NCBI GenBank assembly: GCA_023433405.1 | Contig: JAEZCT010000048.1 | Span: 3,458-67,457 of the forward strand | Direction of reading: 5' to 3' | DNA from: Bacillota bacterium | Lineage (GTDB): Bacteria > Bacillota > Clostridia > Oscillospirales > Ruminococcaceae | Length of the DNA stretch: 64,000 bases | Part shown: positions 26,349 to 35,742 of the stretch, one piece after another | Layout of the letters: every line of letters begins with the position of its first letter | Position numbering within the stretch: the first letter of the stretch is position 1 | Notes under the pieces: generated by a model | What the model saw: the letters and a program-made list of their open reading frames with translations, nothing else | Database searches by the model: none | What the model was told of the DNA's origin: nothing | Position numbers and translations under genes: made by a program

Positions 26349-28040
26349 TCAAACAAGTGAGGGCGACACAGGGGAGGGCTCGCCATACTTCATTTTTCCC
26401 TTACGCCTGTACATAAAACGGTCGGCACGGTGCAGGGTGTCGTGCAGGCTGGCATCCGCTCTGGGGTCAAACTGTGCGTAACCGTATGCCACACTAAGCT
26501 CATTTGCCGTTCTCAGGTTGTACCGCATTAGCTCCTTTTGCATCACCCTTACACATTCCAGCGCCTTTTCTGGGGTACAGTGCTCAAGAATGGTGGCAAA
26601 CTCATCACCGCCAATACGAAAGCTCTTGCCATACAGCCGAAAAGCGGCAAGAATTGCCGAGGCTGCCGCCGCAATGCTTTCATCCCCCGCCTTGTGCCCA
26701 TAGCGGTCGTTGGTTGCCTTTAGGTCGTTTAAGTCAAACTCCAGCACCAGTACGCCATCCGCATGACCGTGCAGCCACAGCTTTTCCAGCTCCCGGTCAA
26801 AGGCCGTGCGGTTTTGCATTCCCGTTAACACATCAAGATACGCAAGCTTTCGGTACGCGCGCGCCTGTGAGCGATACTCAGAAATGGAGAAATACCGCTG
26901 CAACGTATCAAGAAACAATACAAACACGAAAATCAAAAACCCTATGCGAAAATAGCGGGAGGCATCCGCCGAATAAAAGAAGTAGTAGCGTATAAAATCA
27001 AAAAAGGCGTAGACGGTGAGAATGAGAAACCCCAGCATAAAGGTGCGAAACGAGGTGTCCCGGTGGGTGCGGCGCTCCGGCAGCAGCGAGGCAAAGATGG
27101 CGGCGATGGTTAGCAGCATTAACAGATGCGAGACCGGGACGGTAACCGCATAATCCATAAGCCCGGTAAACTGCATCACCGCGCAGACGGCAAAGTTTGC
27201 GGCACACAGCATAAAGACGGTAAAGAGCGGCCATTGCCGGCGGGGACGATATTCCGCCAGCACAAACAAAAGCATGGGCAGCGGGATAAGCTGTAAAAGA
27301 ACATACGCCGCGGTGTAAACCCCCATAACGTTATCAATAACAAACTGCACGGTTCTTGTTTCAATAATCGACCAGGCCGATACGGTTACAGCAAACACAC
27401 CGAGATAGGCGATTCCGGCGTTACCCGCCAGGCGCTTGTGAAACATAATAAAGATTAGTATGAGGGTAACACCCAGCAAAAATATGCAAAGACAAAGCAA
27501 AATGCCCACAAGATTCTCAGAAAAAATGTACAGCAGGTTCGCGCTTCGGCTGCCAAGGCGTATATCGCACAGCATTTTTGCGTTTCGAACGAGGGGGGAG
27601 GAAAACGCAATCTCCGCCTCTTTGCCGGACATTTCGGCGGAGAGTTTGACAAAATGCCACTGAAAACCGGGGGAACCTATGGGCCCACCGCCTACCGTCT
27701 CACCAAAGCTATAAATAGGCTGGCCGCCCACCGTAACCCGCACGGCTTGATGGGTGGTATAAAATAACAGGGTTTGGTCTGCGTCGGGCAGCTCCGGCAG
27801 GGTTTTGCGTATGGTTACCGTCTCTCCGGGCAGTGCGTCGGTGCTTGCGGGCAGGTTTACAAGCTCTACCGAACCCGTTTCGCGCAACACCTGCCACCCC
27901 CGACCAAAACCGGCGGAGCCAACTTGCTCTTCGGCTACGCTTGGGGTATTCCAATAGCCCCCCGCAACCAAGACAAATGCCACCGCTGCCGCCGTCATTA
28001 TAAAATAGACGGGGCCGGTTAATTTGTTAAGCCGTTTCAC
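26349..28040 (-). CDS. Membrane diguanylate cyclase, second DISM-like GGDEF protein
   Basis: The 563-residue protein has the same architecture as the cyclase at 15938. It has an N-terminal membrane helix (about 10-28), an extracytoplasmic domain (about 45-175), seven helices (about 185-385) and a C-terminal GGDEF domain. That domain begins YLDVLTGMQNRTAFDRELE and has the active motif FRIGGDEFATILEH. No RxxD inhibitory site is visible before it. The start is GTG 28040, with GAGGGTGGGG upstream. Sequence similarity to the first cyclase is limited to the shared domains, so they are paralogues rather than a recent duplicate. The ligand is unknown. Confidence 0.87.
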   Translation of the reverse strand: MKRLNKLTGPVYFIMTAAAVAFVLVAGGYWNTPSVAEEQVGSAGFGRGWQVLRETGSVELVNLPASTDALPGETVTIRKTLPELPDADQTLLFYTTHQAVRVTVGGQPIYSFGETVGGGPIGSPGFQWHFVKLSAEMSGKEAEIAFSSPLVRNAKMLCDIRLGSRSANLLYIFSENLVGILLCLCIFLLGVTLILIFIMFHKRLAGNAGIAYLGVFAVTVSAWSIIETRTVQFVIDNVMGVYTAAYVLLQLIPLPMLLFVLAEYRPRRQWPLFTVFMLCAANFAVCAVMQFTGLMDYAVTVPVSHLLMLLTIAAIFASLLPERRTHRDTSFRTFMLGFLILTVYAFFDFIRYYFFYSADASRYFRIGFLIFVFVLFLDTLQRYFSISEYRSQARAYRKLAYLDVLTGMQNRTAFDRELEKLWLHGHADGVLVLEFDLNDLKATNDRYGHKAGDESIAAAASAILAAFRLYGKSFRIGGDEFATILEHCTPEKALECVRVMQKELMRYNLRTANELSVAYGYAQFDPRADASLHDTLHRADRFMYRRKGKMKYGEPSPVSPSLV

Positions 28041-28375
28041 GGCTTCCCCACCCTCTTTTACCCCTTTTTAAAACTGAAGTGATGATTTTGCTGATGTAAC
28101 ACTGCTACATGCTATGCGGTTTTTCGTTAAAAAACAATAGCTTATGCTAATTTGATTGCAACCCGCTTTATAACCGCGCTCCTGCGCTGTTCTTATCACA
28201 AAACCAAAAAAGCTGCCGTCCTGCCGCGTATTTGCCCGCCGCCGGCATTTCACTGAAAATTATTATACATGATTTTCGATGGCGAAACAACCAGATATAT
28301 GGACGCATTACATATTTTTTCAAAGTTTTTGTCTTTTGTTACAGCTAATATGTCAAAACAAACGCTCGTCTCGCA
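28041..28375. other. Intergenic region upstream of the second GGDEF gene
   Basis: This 335-base minus-strand spacer lies between the ProX-like gene and the GGDEF gene. No gene or clear terminator was found. The stretch GTATAATAA on the minus strand (about 28262-28270) is a possible -10 for the GGDEF gene. Confidence 0.4.
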
Positions 28376-28864
28376 TTACAGTGCCGCCAGGCTGTAGGGT
28401 ACGTCAAGCTCCCGAAACACTCTCAGCAGGCTTTCGTAGGATAAATAAACCGTGGCGGTGTTGACGTTGGGGTGTACGCCAATTCGCTGCCTTCCCGCAA
28501 GGTCGCTGTCCAGAACAACCTCCACCGCGTGTTCGGCATCATTTAGTATGCCAAAAGGCGTCACCGCCCCCTTGGTCAGCCCGAGATACCGCATTAGCCG
28601 TTCCTCCGAGGCAAAGCTCAGCGCGGTGCAGCCAATCTCCTGCCGCAGCTGCTTGAGGTCGGCGGTTTTCTCCTGCGAAAGTACCACCAAGAAATGCCGT
28701 TTTCCCTTTGCGTCCCGCAAAAACAGATTTTTTACCACCCATTCCTTATGGGGCAGCTCCAACGCTATCATTTCATCAATTGTGTACACAGCGGGATGCT
28801 CCATAAGTTCATAAGGGATATCCATATTTTTCAGGGTGTCTAATACATTTTGCTTTTTGTCCAT
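28376..28864 (-). CDS. YbaK/ProX-type aminoacyl-tRNA deacylase
   Basis: This free-standing editing-domain protein probably hydrolyses mischarged tRNA (typically Ala- or Cys-tRNA-Pro) in the cytoplasm. The 162 residues match the ProX/PrdX branch: YELMEHPAVYTIDEM, then the catalytic-Lys region EWVVKNLFLRDAKGKRHFLV, GLTKGAVTPFGILND, and the ending region GVHPNVNTATVYLSYE. ATG 28864 is preferred to an ATG nine codons upstream because AGAGGA sits about seven bases before it. It is divergent from the ABC exporter. The exact tRNA substrate cannot be decided. Confidence 0.85.
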   Translation of the reverse strand: MDKKQNVLDTLKNMDIPYELMEHPAVYTIDEMIALELPHKEWVVKNLFLRDAKGKRHFLVVLSQEKTADLKQLRQEIGCTALSFASEERLMRYLGLTKGAVTPFGILNDAEHAVEVVLDSDLAGRQRIGVHPNVNTATVYLSYESLLRVFRELDVPYSLAAL

Positions 28865-28986
28865 AACTGTTCCTCTTTTCAGCTTATTCAATTTGTCGCG
28901 TTTTTAGCAAGTCTTGGGATGCCGCGGGGGTTAGCCTTTTCCGCAATCGTTTTGGGGAAAAAAGACGCCCCGCATGTGCTGTTTTG

Positions 28987-28995
28987 TGATATAAT
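28987..28995 (+). promoter_or_regulatory. Extended -10 promoter ahead of the ABC exporter
   Basis: TGATATAAT holds a perfect -10 (28990-28995) with the extended TG element, about 100 bases upstream of the ABC gene start. No -35 consensus is present. Confidence 0.45.
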
Positions 28996-29093
28996 AGGAG
29001 AAGTTTCGCTGCCGGAATGCGGGATTACGCCGGATTTCGGCCAAGTATCGGGGCGCAAACGTTCCTTGTGGCCTACTTAAGGAGAAAAGCATC

Positions 29094-30851
29094 ATGCGTA
29101 GCTTAAAAAAATTTATCTCTTATTACAAGCCTTATCAGTTTTTATTCTATTTCGACCTGTTTTGCGCGCTGGTGGTTTCGGCCATCGACCTATCCTTCCC
29201 GCTGCTGCTTAACATTTTAAGCCGGGGACTGTTTTTGGGTGAGTCGCAAAATATTCTGCGCACCATCGGCTATGTGGGGGTCGGGATGCTGGTGGTGTAT
29301 GCCATTAAGTACTTCGCCCAGTACTTTATTACCTCCTGGGGGCACATTATGGGCTCGCGGATGGAAAGCGACATGCGCCGCGACCTGTTCTCTCACCTGC
29401 AAAAGCTGAGCTTTTCCTATTATGATAAGAACAATACCGGCGAGATGATGTCCCGCATTGTCTCCGACCTTTTTGATATCTCGGAGCTTGCCCACCATGG
29501 GCCGGAGAACCTTTTTATGGCCGCCATCAAGCTTTCGGGCGCGTTTATCATCCTGCTGCTGCTCAATGTAAAGCTTACCATCCTTCTCATAGCCGTGACG
29601 GTGGGGATGATTTTGTTCTCCTTTTTCCGCAACAAACGGATGCGCATGGTTTTTATGGATAACCGCCTGAAAATTGCGGGGGTCAATTCCCGGGTGCAGG
29701 ACAGCCTTTCGGGCATTCGCGTGGTGAAGTCCTTTACCAACGAGGGACATGAGAACGAACGGTTTGAACACAGCAACCGGCTGTTTCTGGAGTCTAAAAA
29801 CAGCAGCTACAGAACCATGGGCAGCTATGTGGCGGGCAACTCCTTTTTTCAGGGCTTGTTTTACGCCATTATCGTGGTGGCCGGGGGCTACCTCATTGCC
29901 AAGGGAGAGCTGGTGGTTACCGACCTTGCGCTGTATGTGCTGTATGTAAACATCTACATGAACCCCGTCGAGCTGCTTATAAACTTTACCGAGCAGTTTC
30001 AAAAGGGCTATGCGGGCTTCCAACGGTTTATGGAGATTATGGATACCGCGCCGGATATTGAGGACAGCGCGCACGCACGGCCGCTTGAGGAGGTGCGGGG
30101 GGATATTGAGTACCGTGACGTATCCTTTGGCTATGACGGGGCCTGCGATGTGCTAAGCCATATCAACGTTACCATAAAAGCGGGCAGAACCCTTGCGCTG
30201 GTGGGACCCTCCGGCGGGGGCAAAACCACCTTTTGCTCCCTGCTTCCCCGGTTTTACGACGTCACCGGCGGCGGTATCATGGTGGACGGCAAAGACATCC
30301 GTTCCCTTACGCTGAATTCCCTGCGCTCCGCCATCGGCATTGTGCAGCAGGATGTTTACATATTCTCCGGCAGCATTAAGGAAAACATTGCCTACGGCAG
30401 GCTGGGCGCGACGGACGCGGAGATTGAAGCCGCCGCGAAAAACGCTAACATCCACGACTTTATCCTCACTCTGCCCGACGGGTACGATACCTTTGTGGGG
30501 GAGCGCGGCACGCGGCTTTCGGGCGGGCAGAAGCAACGGCTTGCCATTGCCCGGGTATTTTTAAAGAACCCAAGGATCTTAATTTTGGATGAGGCCACCT
30601 CGGCACTCGATAATGAAAGCGAGCGCCACATCCAAGAATCCCTGGAGCGGCTTTCCCAAAACCGCACCACCATCGTCATCGCCCACCGGCTTAGCACCAT
30701 TCGCAAGGCGGATGAAATTAACGTCATCACCGACGAGGGCATTGTGGAACGGGGCAGCCATGAAAAGCTGCTCGAAAACGGGGGAATATACGCCCATTAC
30801 TACAACCTACAGTTTGAAACCGAGGACCAAAAGGCGCTGTTGGATGATTAA
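29094..30851 (+). CDS. ABC exporter half-transporter (membrane domain fused to ATPase)
   Basis: This multidrug/lipid-type exporter of 585 residues probably works as a homodimer. The N-terminal six-helix membrane domain spans about residues 15-310. The nucleotide-binding domain has Walker A GPSGGGKTTFCSLLPRF, Q-loop GIVQQDVYIFSG, signature LSGGQKQRLAIARVF, Walker B ILILDEATSALD and the H-loop in VIAHRLSTI. The substrate is unknown. It has no partner ABC gene beside it, and no regulator was found nearby. Confidence 0.92.
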   Translation: MRSLKKFISYYKPYQFLFYFDLFCALVVSAIDLSFPLLLNILSRGLFLGESQNILRTIGYVGVGMLVVYAIKYFAQYFITSWGHIMGSRMESDMRRDLFSHLQKLSFSYYDKNNTGEMMSRIVSDLFDISELAHHGPENLFMAAIKLSGAFIILLLLNVKLTILLIAVTVGMILFSFFRNKRMRMVFMDNRLKIAGVNSRVQDSLSGIRVVKSFTNEGHENERFEHSNRLFLESKNSSYRTMGSYVAGNSFFQGLFYAIIVVAGGYLIAKGELVVTDLALYVLYVNIYMNPVELLINFTEQFQKGYAGFQRFMEIMDTAPDIEDSAHARPLEEVRGDIEYRDVSFGYDGACDVLSHINVTIKAGRTLALVGPSGGGKTTFCSLLPRFYDVTGGGIMVDGKDIRSLTLNSLRSAIGIVQQDVYIFSGSIKENIAYGRLGATDAEIEAAAKNANIHDFILTLPDGYDTFVGERGTRLSGGQKQRLAIARVFLKNPRILILDEATSALDNESERHIQESLERLSQNRTTIVIAHRLSTIRKADEINVITDEGIVERGSHEKLLENGGIYAHYYNLQFETEDQKALLDD

Positions 30852-30869
30852 TATCCCCGCTTAAAGTGT

Positions 30870-30913
30870 AAAGGGTACCCACCGAAATGGCTGGTACCCT
30901 TTGCTTTTTTTTG
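30870..30913. terminator. Terminator between the ABC exporter and pheA
   Basis: AAAGGGTACC (30870-30879) pairs with GGTACCCTTT (30893-30902), followed by GCTTTTTTTTGC on the plus strand. It ends the ABC transcript and may also act on the converging aro operon. Confidence 0.85.
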
Positions 30914-30918
30914 CTATG

Positions 30919-32064
30919 TTAACCCACCGAGTAGTTTCCCACAAAGCGAAAGCTCTCCGACTCGTCGCTAAGGCTTTGCAGCAGCGCGCGCACCTCTTCA
31001 CTGCGGGTGTTGCCGTTAAACTCAAAGAAGAACTGAAACTCGAAGGGCTTTTGTGGGATAGGGCGCGACTCAATCTTGGTGACGTTAAGCCCAAGTGCCG
31101 CAAAGCGTGAGATGAAACGGTGCAGCGAGCCCGGACGATGCGCCACACGAAAAATGAGCGCGATGCGGTCGGCCTCCTCATAGGCGGCGGGTGCGGACGA
31201 GAGCAGAATAAACCGCGTGATGTTGTTGCGCTCGTTCTGTACGTCGGTGTTGAGGATATCCAGCCCATAGAGCGCGGCGCATTCCTCGTTTGCGAGTGCC
31301 GCGGCCGACATGTCCCCCTCCTCCGCCACTGCCTTTGCCGCCGCAGCCGTGTTGGAGCAGGGCACCGCCTCTATCTCCCGGTGGGTGGCAAAAAAGCCGC
31401 TGCACTGGCTGAGTGCCTGGGGATGGGAGTATACCCGCTTAACCCCCCCAAGGCTTGCCCCCTTCACGCCCATCAGGCAGTGGGTAATGGGCAGGTCATA
31501 CGCTTTTATAATATATAAGCCCCCGTCTGTCAGCAGGTCGTACACCTGTGTGACCGAGCCGGCGCTGCTGTTTTCTATTGGCAGCACGCCATACTCACAT
31601 TCGCCGCTTTTAACGGCGGCAAACACATCGTCAAAGCGCTCATAGCATACCCGCTGTGGCAACGGCAAAAGACGCGCGGCGGCGGCGTAGGAGTACGCCC
31701 CCTTAACCCCTTGGCAGGCAACCCGCGCGCCCTCGGGCAGCGGCGCAATATTTTGGGCGGCGCGCTCGAGCATGGCGGCAATCTCACCGCCAATGGCCCG
31801 GTGCTGGCTGGATTTGCTGATGTCCATCAGCGCCGTAAACAGCATTTGTGCGGGAATGCGCAGGCGCTCCCCCGCAAGCTCTCCCACGCGGTCCAGCAGC
31901 GCTTCCTCCCGCTTTGGCTGGTATACGGGCAGATTATTTGCCATCTTATACGCGGCAACCTGCTCCACCAGCTCCATGCGCCGCGCAAACTGCTTTAGAA
32001 TTTCACGGTCGGTTTGGTCTATTTCATTGCGAAGCTCATCGAGGTTTCGTTGTTCAAGGTTCAT
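30919..32064 (-). CDS. pheA: Bifunctional chorismate mutase / prephenate dehydratase (P-protein)
   Basis: This enzyme converts chorismate to prephenate and then to phenylpyruvate for phenylalanine. The 381-residue product has three parts. An AroQ chorismate mutase domain spans about 1-85 (LDELRNEIDQTDREILKQFA). The prephenate dehydratase domain spans about 105-285, with GVKGAYSYAAAARLL and the catalytic NNITRFILL. A C-terminal ACT domain binds phenylalanine, with AHRPGSLHRFISRFAALGLN. ATG 32064 is chosen because the family begins just before LDELRNEID; ATG 32076 is only a base from GGAAAGG. It is the last gene of the aro operon. Confidence 0.93.
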   Translation of the reverse strand: MNLEQRNLDELRNEIDQTDREILKQFARRMELVEQVAAYKMANNLPVYQPKREEALLDRVGELAGERLRIPAQMLFTALMDISKSSQHRAIGGEIAAMLERAAQNIAPLPEGARVACQGVKGAYSYAAAARLLPLPQRVCYERFDDVFAAVKSGECEYGVLPIENSSAGSVTQVYDLLTDGGLYIIKAYDLPITHCLMGVKGASLGGVKRVYSHPQALSQCSGFFATHREIEAVPCSNTAAAAKAVAEEGDMSAAALANEECAALYGLDILNTDVQNERNNITRFILLSSAPAAYEEADRIALIFRVAHRPGSLHRFISRFAALGLNVTKIESRPIPQKPFEFQFFFEFNGNTRSEEVRALLQSLSDESESFRFVGNYSVG

Positions 32065-32132
32065 TGGTGCGACCATGCCTTTCCGGCGTTTGCGCTTATG
32101 ACGCAAAACGCCATGACAAATTGGTGAGGCGC

Positions 32133-33248
32133 TTAGTCTTTTGGGATGAGGGTACCGCGATTGCTCCCGCCCGCGCGAAGGAGAAGCTCGGTAAGCGCCA
32201 CCATCACGGCGGATTCTACGCAAGGGACGGCGCGCACCACCACACAGGGGTCGTGCCTGCCCTTTACCTGCATCTGCTGCTCCGCAAGCTCCGTCAGGCT
32301 GACGCTTTGCTGGGGTTTTGCGATGGAGGGGGTGGGCTTAAACGCCGCCCGTACAATCAGCGGCATTCCCGAGGTTATCCCACCCAGCACGCCGCCGTGG
32401 CGGTTGGTGAGGGTTTTTACGGTGCCTTCCTTTATGGTAAAGGCATCGTTGTGCTGGGAGCCGGTCATGGCAGAGGCGGCAAAGCCCGCGCCAAACTCCA
32501 CCCCCCGCACGGCGGGAATGCCAAACAGCAGGGAGGCGACCAGGTTCTCCACCCCGTCAAACATCGGGTCGCCAAGACCCGCCGGCAGCCCCACGGCGGC
32601 GCATTCCACCACGCCGCCCACCGAGTCGCCCTCCATGCGGGCGTGCTCGATGGCGTCAAGCATCGCCTCTCCCCGCTCATCCTCCAGCACGGGGAACGCC
32701 TTGGCCGTTACTGCGGCAAGCTGGGCGGCATTCACCAAAGCCGGGTCAAAGGCCGCGTCGTGCCGGTCGTAGACCGACGCGATATGCGCCCCCACGGCAA
32801 TGCCTCTTGCGGCAAGGTACTGGGCGCACAATGCCCCCGCAAACACCAAAGGCGCCGTTAGCCTGCCCGAAAAATGCCCGCCGCCGCGTATGTCGTTATA
32901 CCCCCCATAGCGCACAATGCCGGTATAATCGGCGTGACCGGGGCGGGGGTTTTCCAGGTGCTGGGCGTAATCCTGCGAACGGGTGTCGGTATTGCGGATA
33001 ACACAGGCAATGGGTGTGCCGCAGGTTACGTCGTTTACCATACCCGAAAGCACCTCGGGCAGGTCGGCCTCCCTCCTCTTGGTGGCATGTGCCTGACCGG
33101 AGGGGGCGCGGCGCGCCATAAAGCGGCGCACCGCATCAAAATCCACCGCCACACCCGCCGGAAAGCCATCGAGCACTACGCCGATTCCGGCACTGTGGCT
33201 CTCGCCGAAGACCGATATTTTTAGCTGACCGCCAAAGCTAGACGACAT
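32133..33248 (-). CDS. aroC: Chorismate synthase
   Basis: This enzyme makes chorismate from 5-enolpyruvylshikimate-3-phosphate using reduced flavin. The 371 residues contain the family signatures GESHSAGIGVVLDGFPAG near the N-terminus, GHADYTGIVRYGGYNDIRGG in the middle, and GVLGGITSGMPLIVRAAFKP and KGRHDPCVVVRAVPCVESAV later. ATG 33248 overlaps the aroA stop by 11 bases, which indicates translational coupling. An upstream in-frame Met lies inside aroA and is unlikely. Confidence 0.96.
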   Translation of the reverse strand: MSSSFGGQLKISVFGESHSAGIGVVLDGFPAGVAVDFDAVRRFMARRAPSGQAHATKRREADLPEVLSGMVNDVTCGTPIACVIRNTDTRSQDYAQHLENPRPGHADYTGIVRYGGYNDIRGGGHFSGRLTAPLVFAGALCAQYLAARGIAVGAHIASVYDRHDAAFDPALVNAAQLAAVTAKAFPVLEDERGEAMLDAIEHARMEGDSVGGVVECAAVGLPAGLGDPMFDGVENLVASLLFGIPAVRGVEFGAGFAASAMTGSQHNDAFTIKEGTVKTLTNRHGGVLGGITSGMPLIVRAAFKPTPSIAKPQQSVSLTELAEQQMQVKGRHDPCVVVRAVPCVESAVMVALTELLLRAGGSNRGTLIPKD

Positions 33249-34494
33249 CGCAGCTTCCTCCCAGCTTCCCAAGGTCCTCATAGAACCGGGGGTAGGATTT
33301 TGCCGCGCACTCCGCGCCGCGAATGATTACCGGCCCCCCGCAGCCCAGCGCGGCGACGGCCGCCGCCATGGCAATGCGGTGGTCGCCAAAGCTTTGTGCC
33401 TCACCGCCGGTGAGGGGATGTTCGCCTTCAATCACGAGCCCGTCCTCGGTTTCCTCAGCACTTCCCCCAAGACCGTTAATCAGGGCGCGAACCGTTTGCA
33501 GCCGGTCGGATTCCTTCATGCGCAGACGCTTTGCTCCGGTAATCACCGTCCTGCCCCGTGCAAACGCGGCGGTCACGCCAAGGATTGGCACAAGGTCGGG
33601 AATATCCGCCGCATCGATGGTAATGCCCCGCAATGGGGCGGACCGCGCCCGCACGGCGTTTGCGTCGGCGGTAATGCCTGCCCCAAAGCGCTCGAGCAGG
33701 GCAACGATGGCCCTATCCCCCTGTAAGGAGTCCTTTTCAAGCCCCGTGCAGGTCACGTCGCCTTTTATGGCACCCGCCGCAAGCAAAAACGCAGCCCCCG
33801 AATAATCGCCCTCCACCCGCAGGCTTGCGGGGCGGTACTCCTGCCCGCCCTTTACAAGGTACCCCGTTTGGGTGGGCGAAGCCTGCACCCCGAAGCGGCG
33901 CAGGGTATCCAGCGTCATATCCACATAGGGCTTCGATTCCAGCCTTCCGCGTATCACAATCTGGCTGTCGGTCTCGCACAGTGGCAGGGCAAACAACAGC
34001 CCGGTAATAAACTGAGAGCTAACGCCCCCGTCAATTTCAAAACGACCGCCGCGCAAAGCGCCGTGAATGGTAAAGGGCAAGGTGCCCGCGTAGTCGTCGT
34101 TAATCCCGTTTTGGCGCAAGCCCGAAAGCAGCATCTCTATGGGGCGGTTTGGCAGCCTTCCTTCCCCAAAAAACGCGGCCTCTGTTCCAAGCGCCGCCGC
34201 CACAGGCAGCAAAAAGCGCAGGGTGGAGCCGCTTTCGCGGCAGTTTATCTCAGCTGCTGCGCTCGCATTCATAATCCCGCATACCAGCGCGGCATCTCCC
34301 TCCCGGCGGATGTGCGCGCCAAGGGCGGTCATTGCGGCGGCGGTCGCCGCGATATCGTCATTATCCGCAAGGCAGGAAAGTCGGCTTTCCCCTTTCGCAA
34401 GCGCCGCCGCAATCAGCGCGCGGTGTGATGCGGACTTAGAGGCGGGTGCGGTAAAGCTGCCGCGCAGCGCCGCCGGTGTTACGCGTAGATCCAT
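33238..34494 (-). CDS. aroA: 3-phosphoshikimate 1-carboxyvinyltransferase (EPSP synthase)
   Basis: AroA joins phosphoenolpyruvate to shikimate-3-phosphate, giving EPSP. The 418 residues start with the substrate-binding SFTAPASKSASHRALIAAAL. The next motifs are CRESGSTLRFLLPVAAALG, which takes the place of the usual NAGTALR-type region, and KGGQEYRPASLRVEGDYSG. RLRMKESDRLQTVRALINGL and SFGDHRIAMAAAVAALGC follow near the end. The GSTLRF form is found in class II-like enzymes. GGGAGGA precedes ATG 34494. It overlaps aroC. Confidence 0.95.
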   Translation of the reverse strand: MDLRVTPAALRGSFTAPASKSASHRALIAAALAKGESRLSCLADNDDIAATAAAMTALGAHIRREGDAALVCGIMNASAAAEINCRESGSTLRFLLPVAAALGTEAAFFGEGRLPNRPIEMLLSGLRQNGINDDYAGTLPFTIHGALRGGRFEIDGGVSSQFITGLLFALPLCETDSQIVIRGRLESKPYVDMTLDTLRRFGVQASPTQTGYLVKGGQEYRPASLRVEGDYSGAAFLLAAGAIKGDVTCTGLEKDSLQGDRAIVALLERFGAGITADANAVRARSAPLRGITIDAADIPDLVPILGVTAAFARGRTVITGAKRLRMKESDRLQTVRALINGLGGSAEETEDGLVIEGEHPLTGGEAQSFGDHRIAMAAAVAALGCGGPVIIRGAECAAKSYPRFYEDLGKLGGSCDVV

Positions 34495-34572
34495 AGCTGT
34501 GGTCCTCCCTTTCCTTATCCCATTGCCCGACCAGGGTCTAAAAATATAAAATAAGCTATTTGTATAACAGGT

Positions 34573-35628
34573 CTAATCCATCTTGAGAATGCTCTCAAAC
34601 ACGCGTGTTTTAACCTTGTGCAAAAACGCCGCGCCGATTTCTTTTAAAAACACCAGCGTGATGTCGTCCCCCGAGCGTTTTTTATCCCCATAGCAGTGGG
34701 GCGTGAGAATATTGAGGGGATACGGGCTTTGCGTGGGCAGCCCATACCCGGCTAAGCAATCCCGAATGCGCTGGGTGGTGCCGCTTTTGGTAAAGCCCCG
34801 GCGCTCGGAGGCCTCGGTAATCAGCACCATGCCAATGGCCACCGCCTTGCCGTGAGAGACCGCGAAGCCGCTCTCCTTCTCAATGGCGTGACCCAGGGTA
34901 TGCCCAAAATTGAGAATGGCGCGCAGGTTTTGGTCCAGCTCATCCTGCTCCACTACCTCCCGCTTAATATCCACGCACTGGGCGATGATGTCGGCTGTTT
35001 CTGTTTTCAGTGCGCCGTCGCACAGCCGCTTAAATAATTCCTTACTTTGGATGGCGCCGTATTTAATCACCTCGCCCGCTCCGTCGGCAAATATCTCGTC
35101 GCTCAGGGTTGCGAGGGTTGCGGTATCGCACAGCACCAGAGAGGGCTGCCAGAAAGCCCCCGCAAGGTTCTTCCCTTCGGGGAGGTCGATGGCGGTCTTG
35201 CCGCCCACCGAGCTATCCACCTGAGAAAGCAGGGTGGTGGGCATCTGTACCACCGCAACCCCCCGCTGGTAGGTCGCCGCCGCAAAGCCCGCAAGGTCGC
35301 CAACCACGCCCCCGCCCAGCGCCACCACCAGGTCGGACCGCGTAACCCCGCTGCCCGCCAAAAACGAGTACAGCCTTCCAAGCTCCGCAAGGCTTTTTGA
35401 CTGTTCTCCCGCAGGTATAACATGCCGCACCACCTGAAACCCTTCGGCGCGCAGGGAACGTTCCACCTGCTCTGCATACAGTGGGGCGACGTTTGAATCG
35501 GTGACGATGGCCGAAACCTTGGCGCCGCTTACCTGCCGGATGTATCCTCCGCATAGCTGTAGCAAATTCTCCCCCACCACTACATGGTAGGGTCTTCCCG
35601 CCGAAACCTTTATTGTGCTTAACTGCAT
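34573..35628 (-). CDS. aroB: 3-dehydroquinate synthase
   Basis: This NAD-dependent enzyme cyclises DAHP to 3-dehydroquinate. The 351 residues contain VALGGGVVGDLAGFAAATYQ, the next block VQMPTTLLSQVDSSVGGKTA, and the metal-ligand region ILNFGHTLGHAIEKESGF with VSHGKAVAIGM. Only a weak purine site precedes ATG 35628, so expression may depend on flow from aroF 114 bases upstream. Confidence 0.95.
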   Translation of the reverse strand: MQLSTIKVSAGRPYHVVVGENLLQLCGGYIRQVSGAKVSAIVTDSNVAPLYAEQVERSLRAEGFQVVRHVIPAGEQSKSLAELGRLYSFLAGSGVTRSDLVVALGGGVVGDLAGFAAATYQRGVAVVQMPTTLLSQVDSSVGGKTAIDLPEGKNLAGAFWQPSLVLCDTATLATLSDEIFADGAGEVIKYGAIQSKELFKRLCDGALKTETADIIAQCVDIKREVVEQDELDQNLRAILNFGHTLGHAIEKESGFAVSHGKAVAIGMVLITEASERRGFTKSGTTQRIRDCLAGYGLPTQSPYPLNILTPHCYGDKKRSGDDITLVFLKEIGAAFLHKVKTRVFESILKMD

Positions 35629-35742
35629 CGCTTACCTATCCCTTCCGGCGGTACACGCCTGTCAAAATCTTTCCCGTAATGGTTTTTATAATATCTTTCC
35701 TTGCGGCTTTTATTTCGCAAACGCAAATTATTCAGGCAAGGC

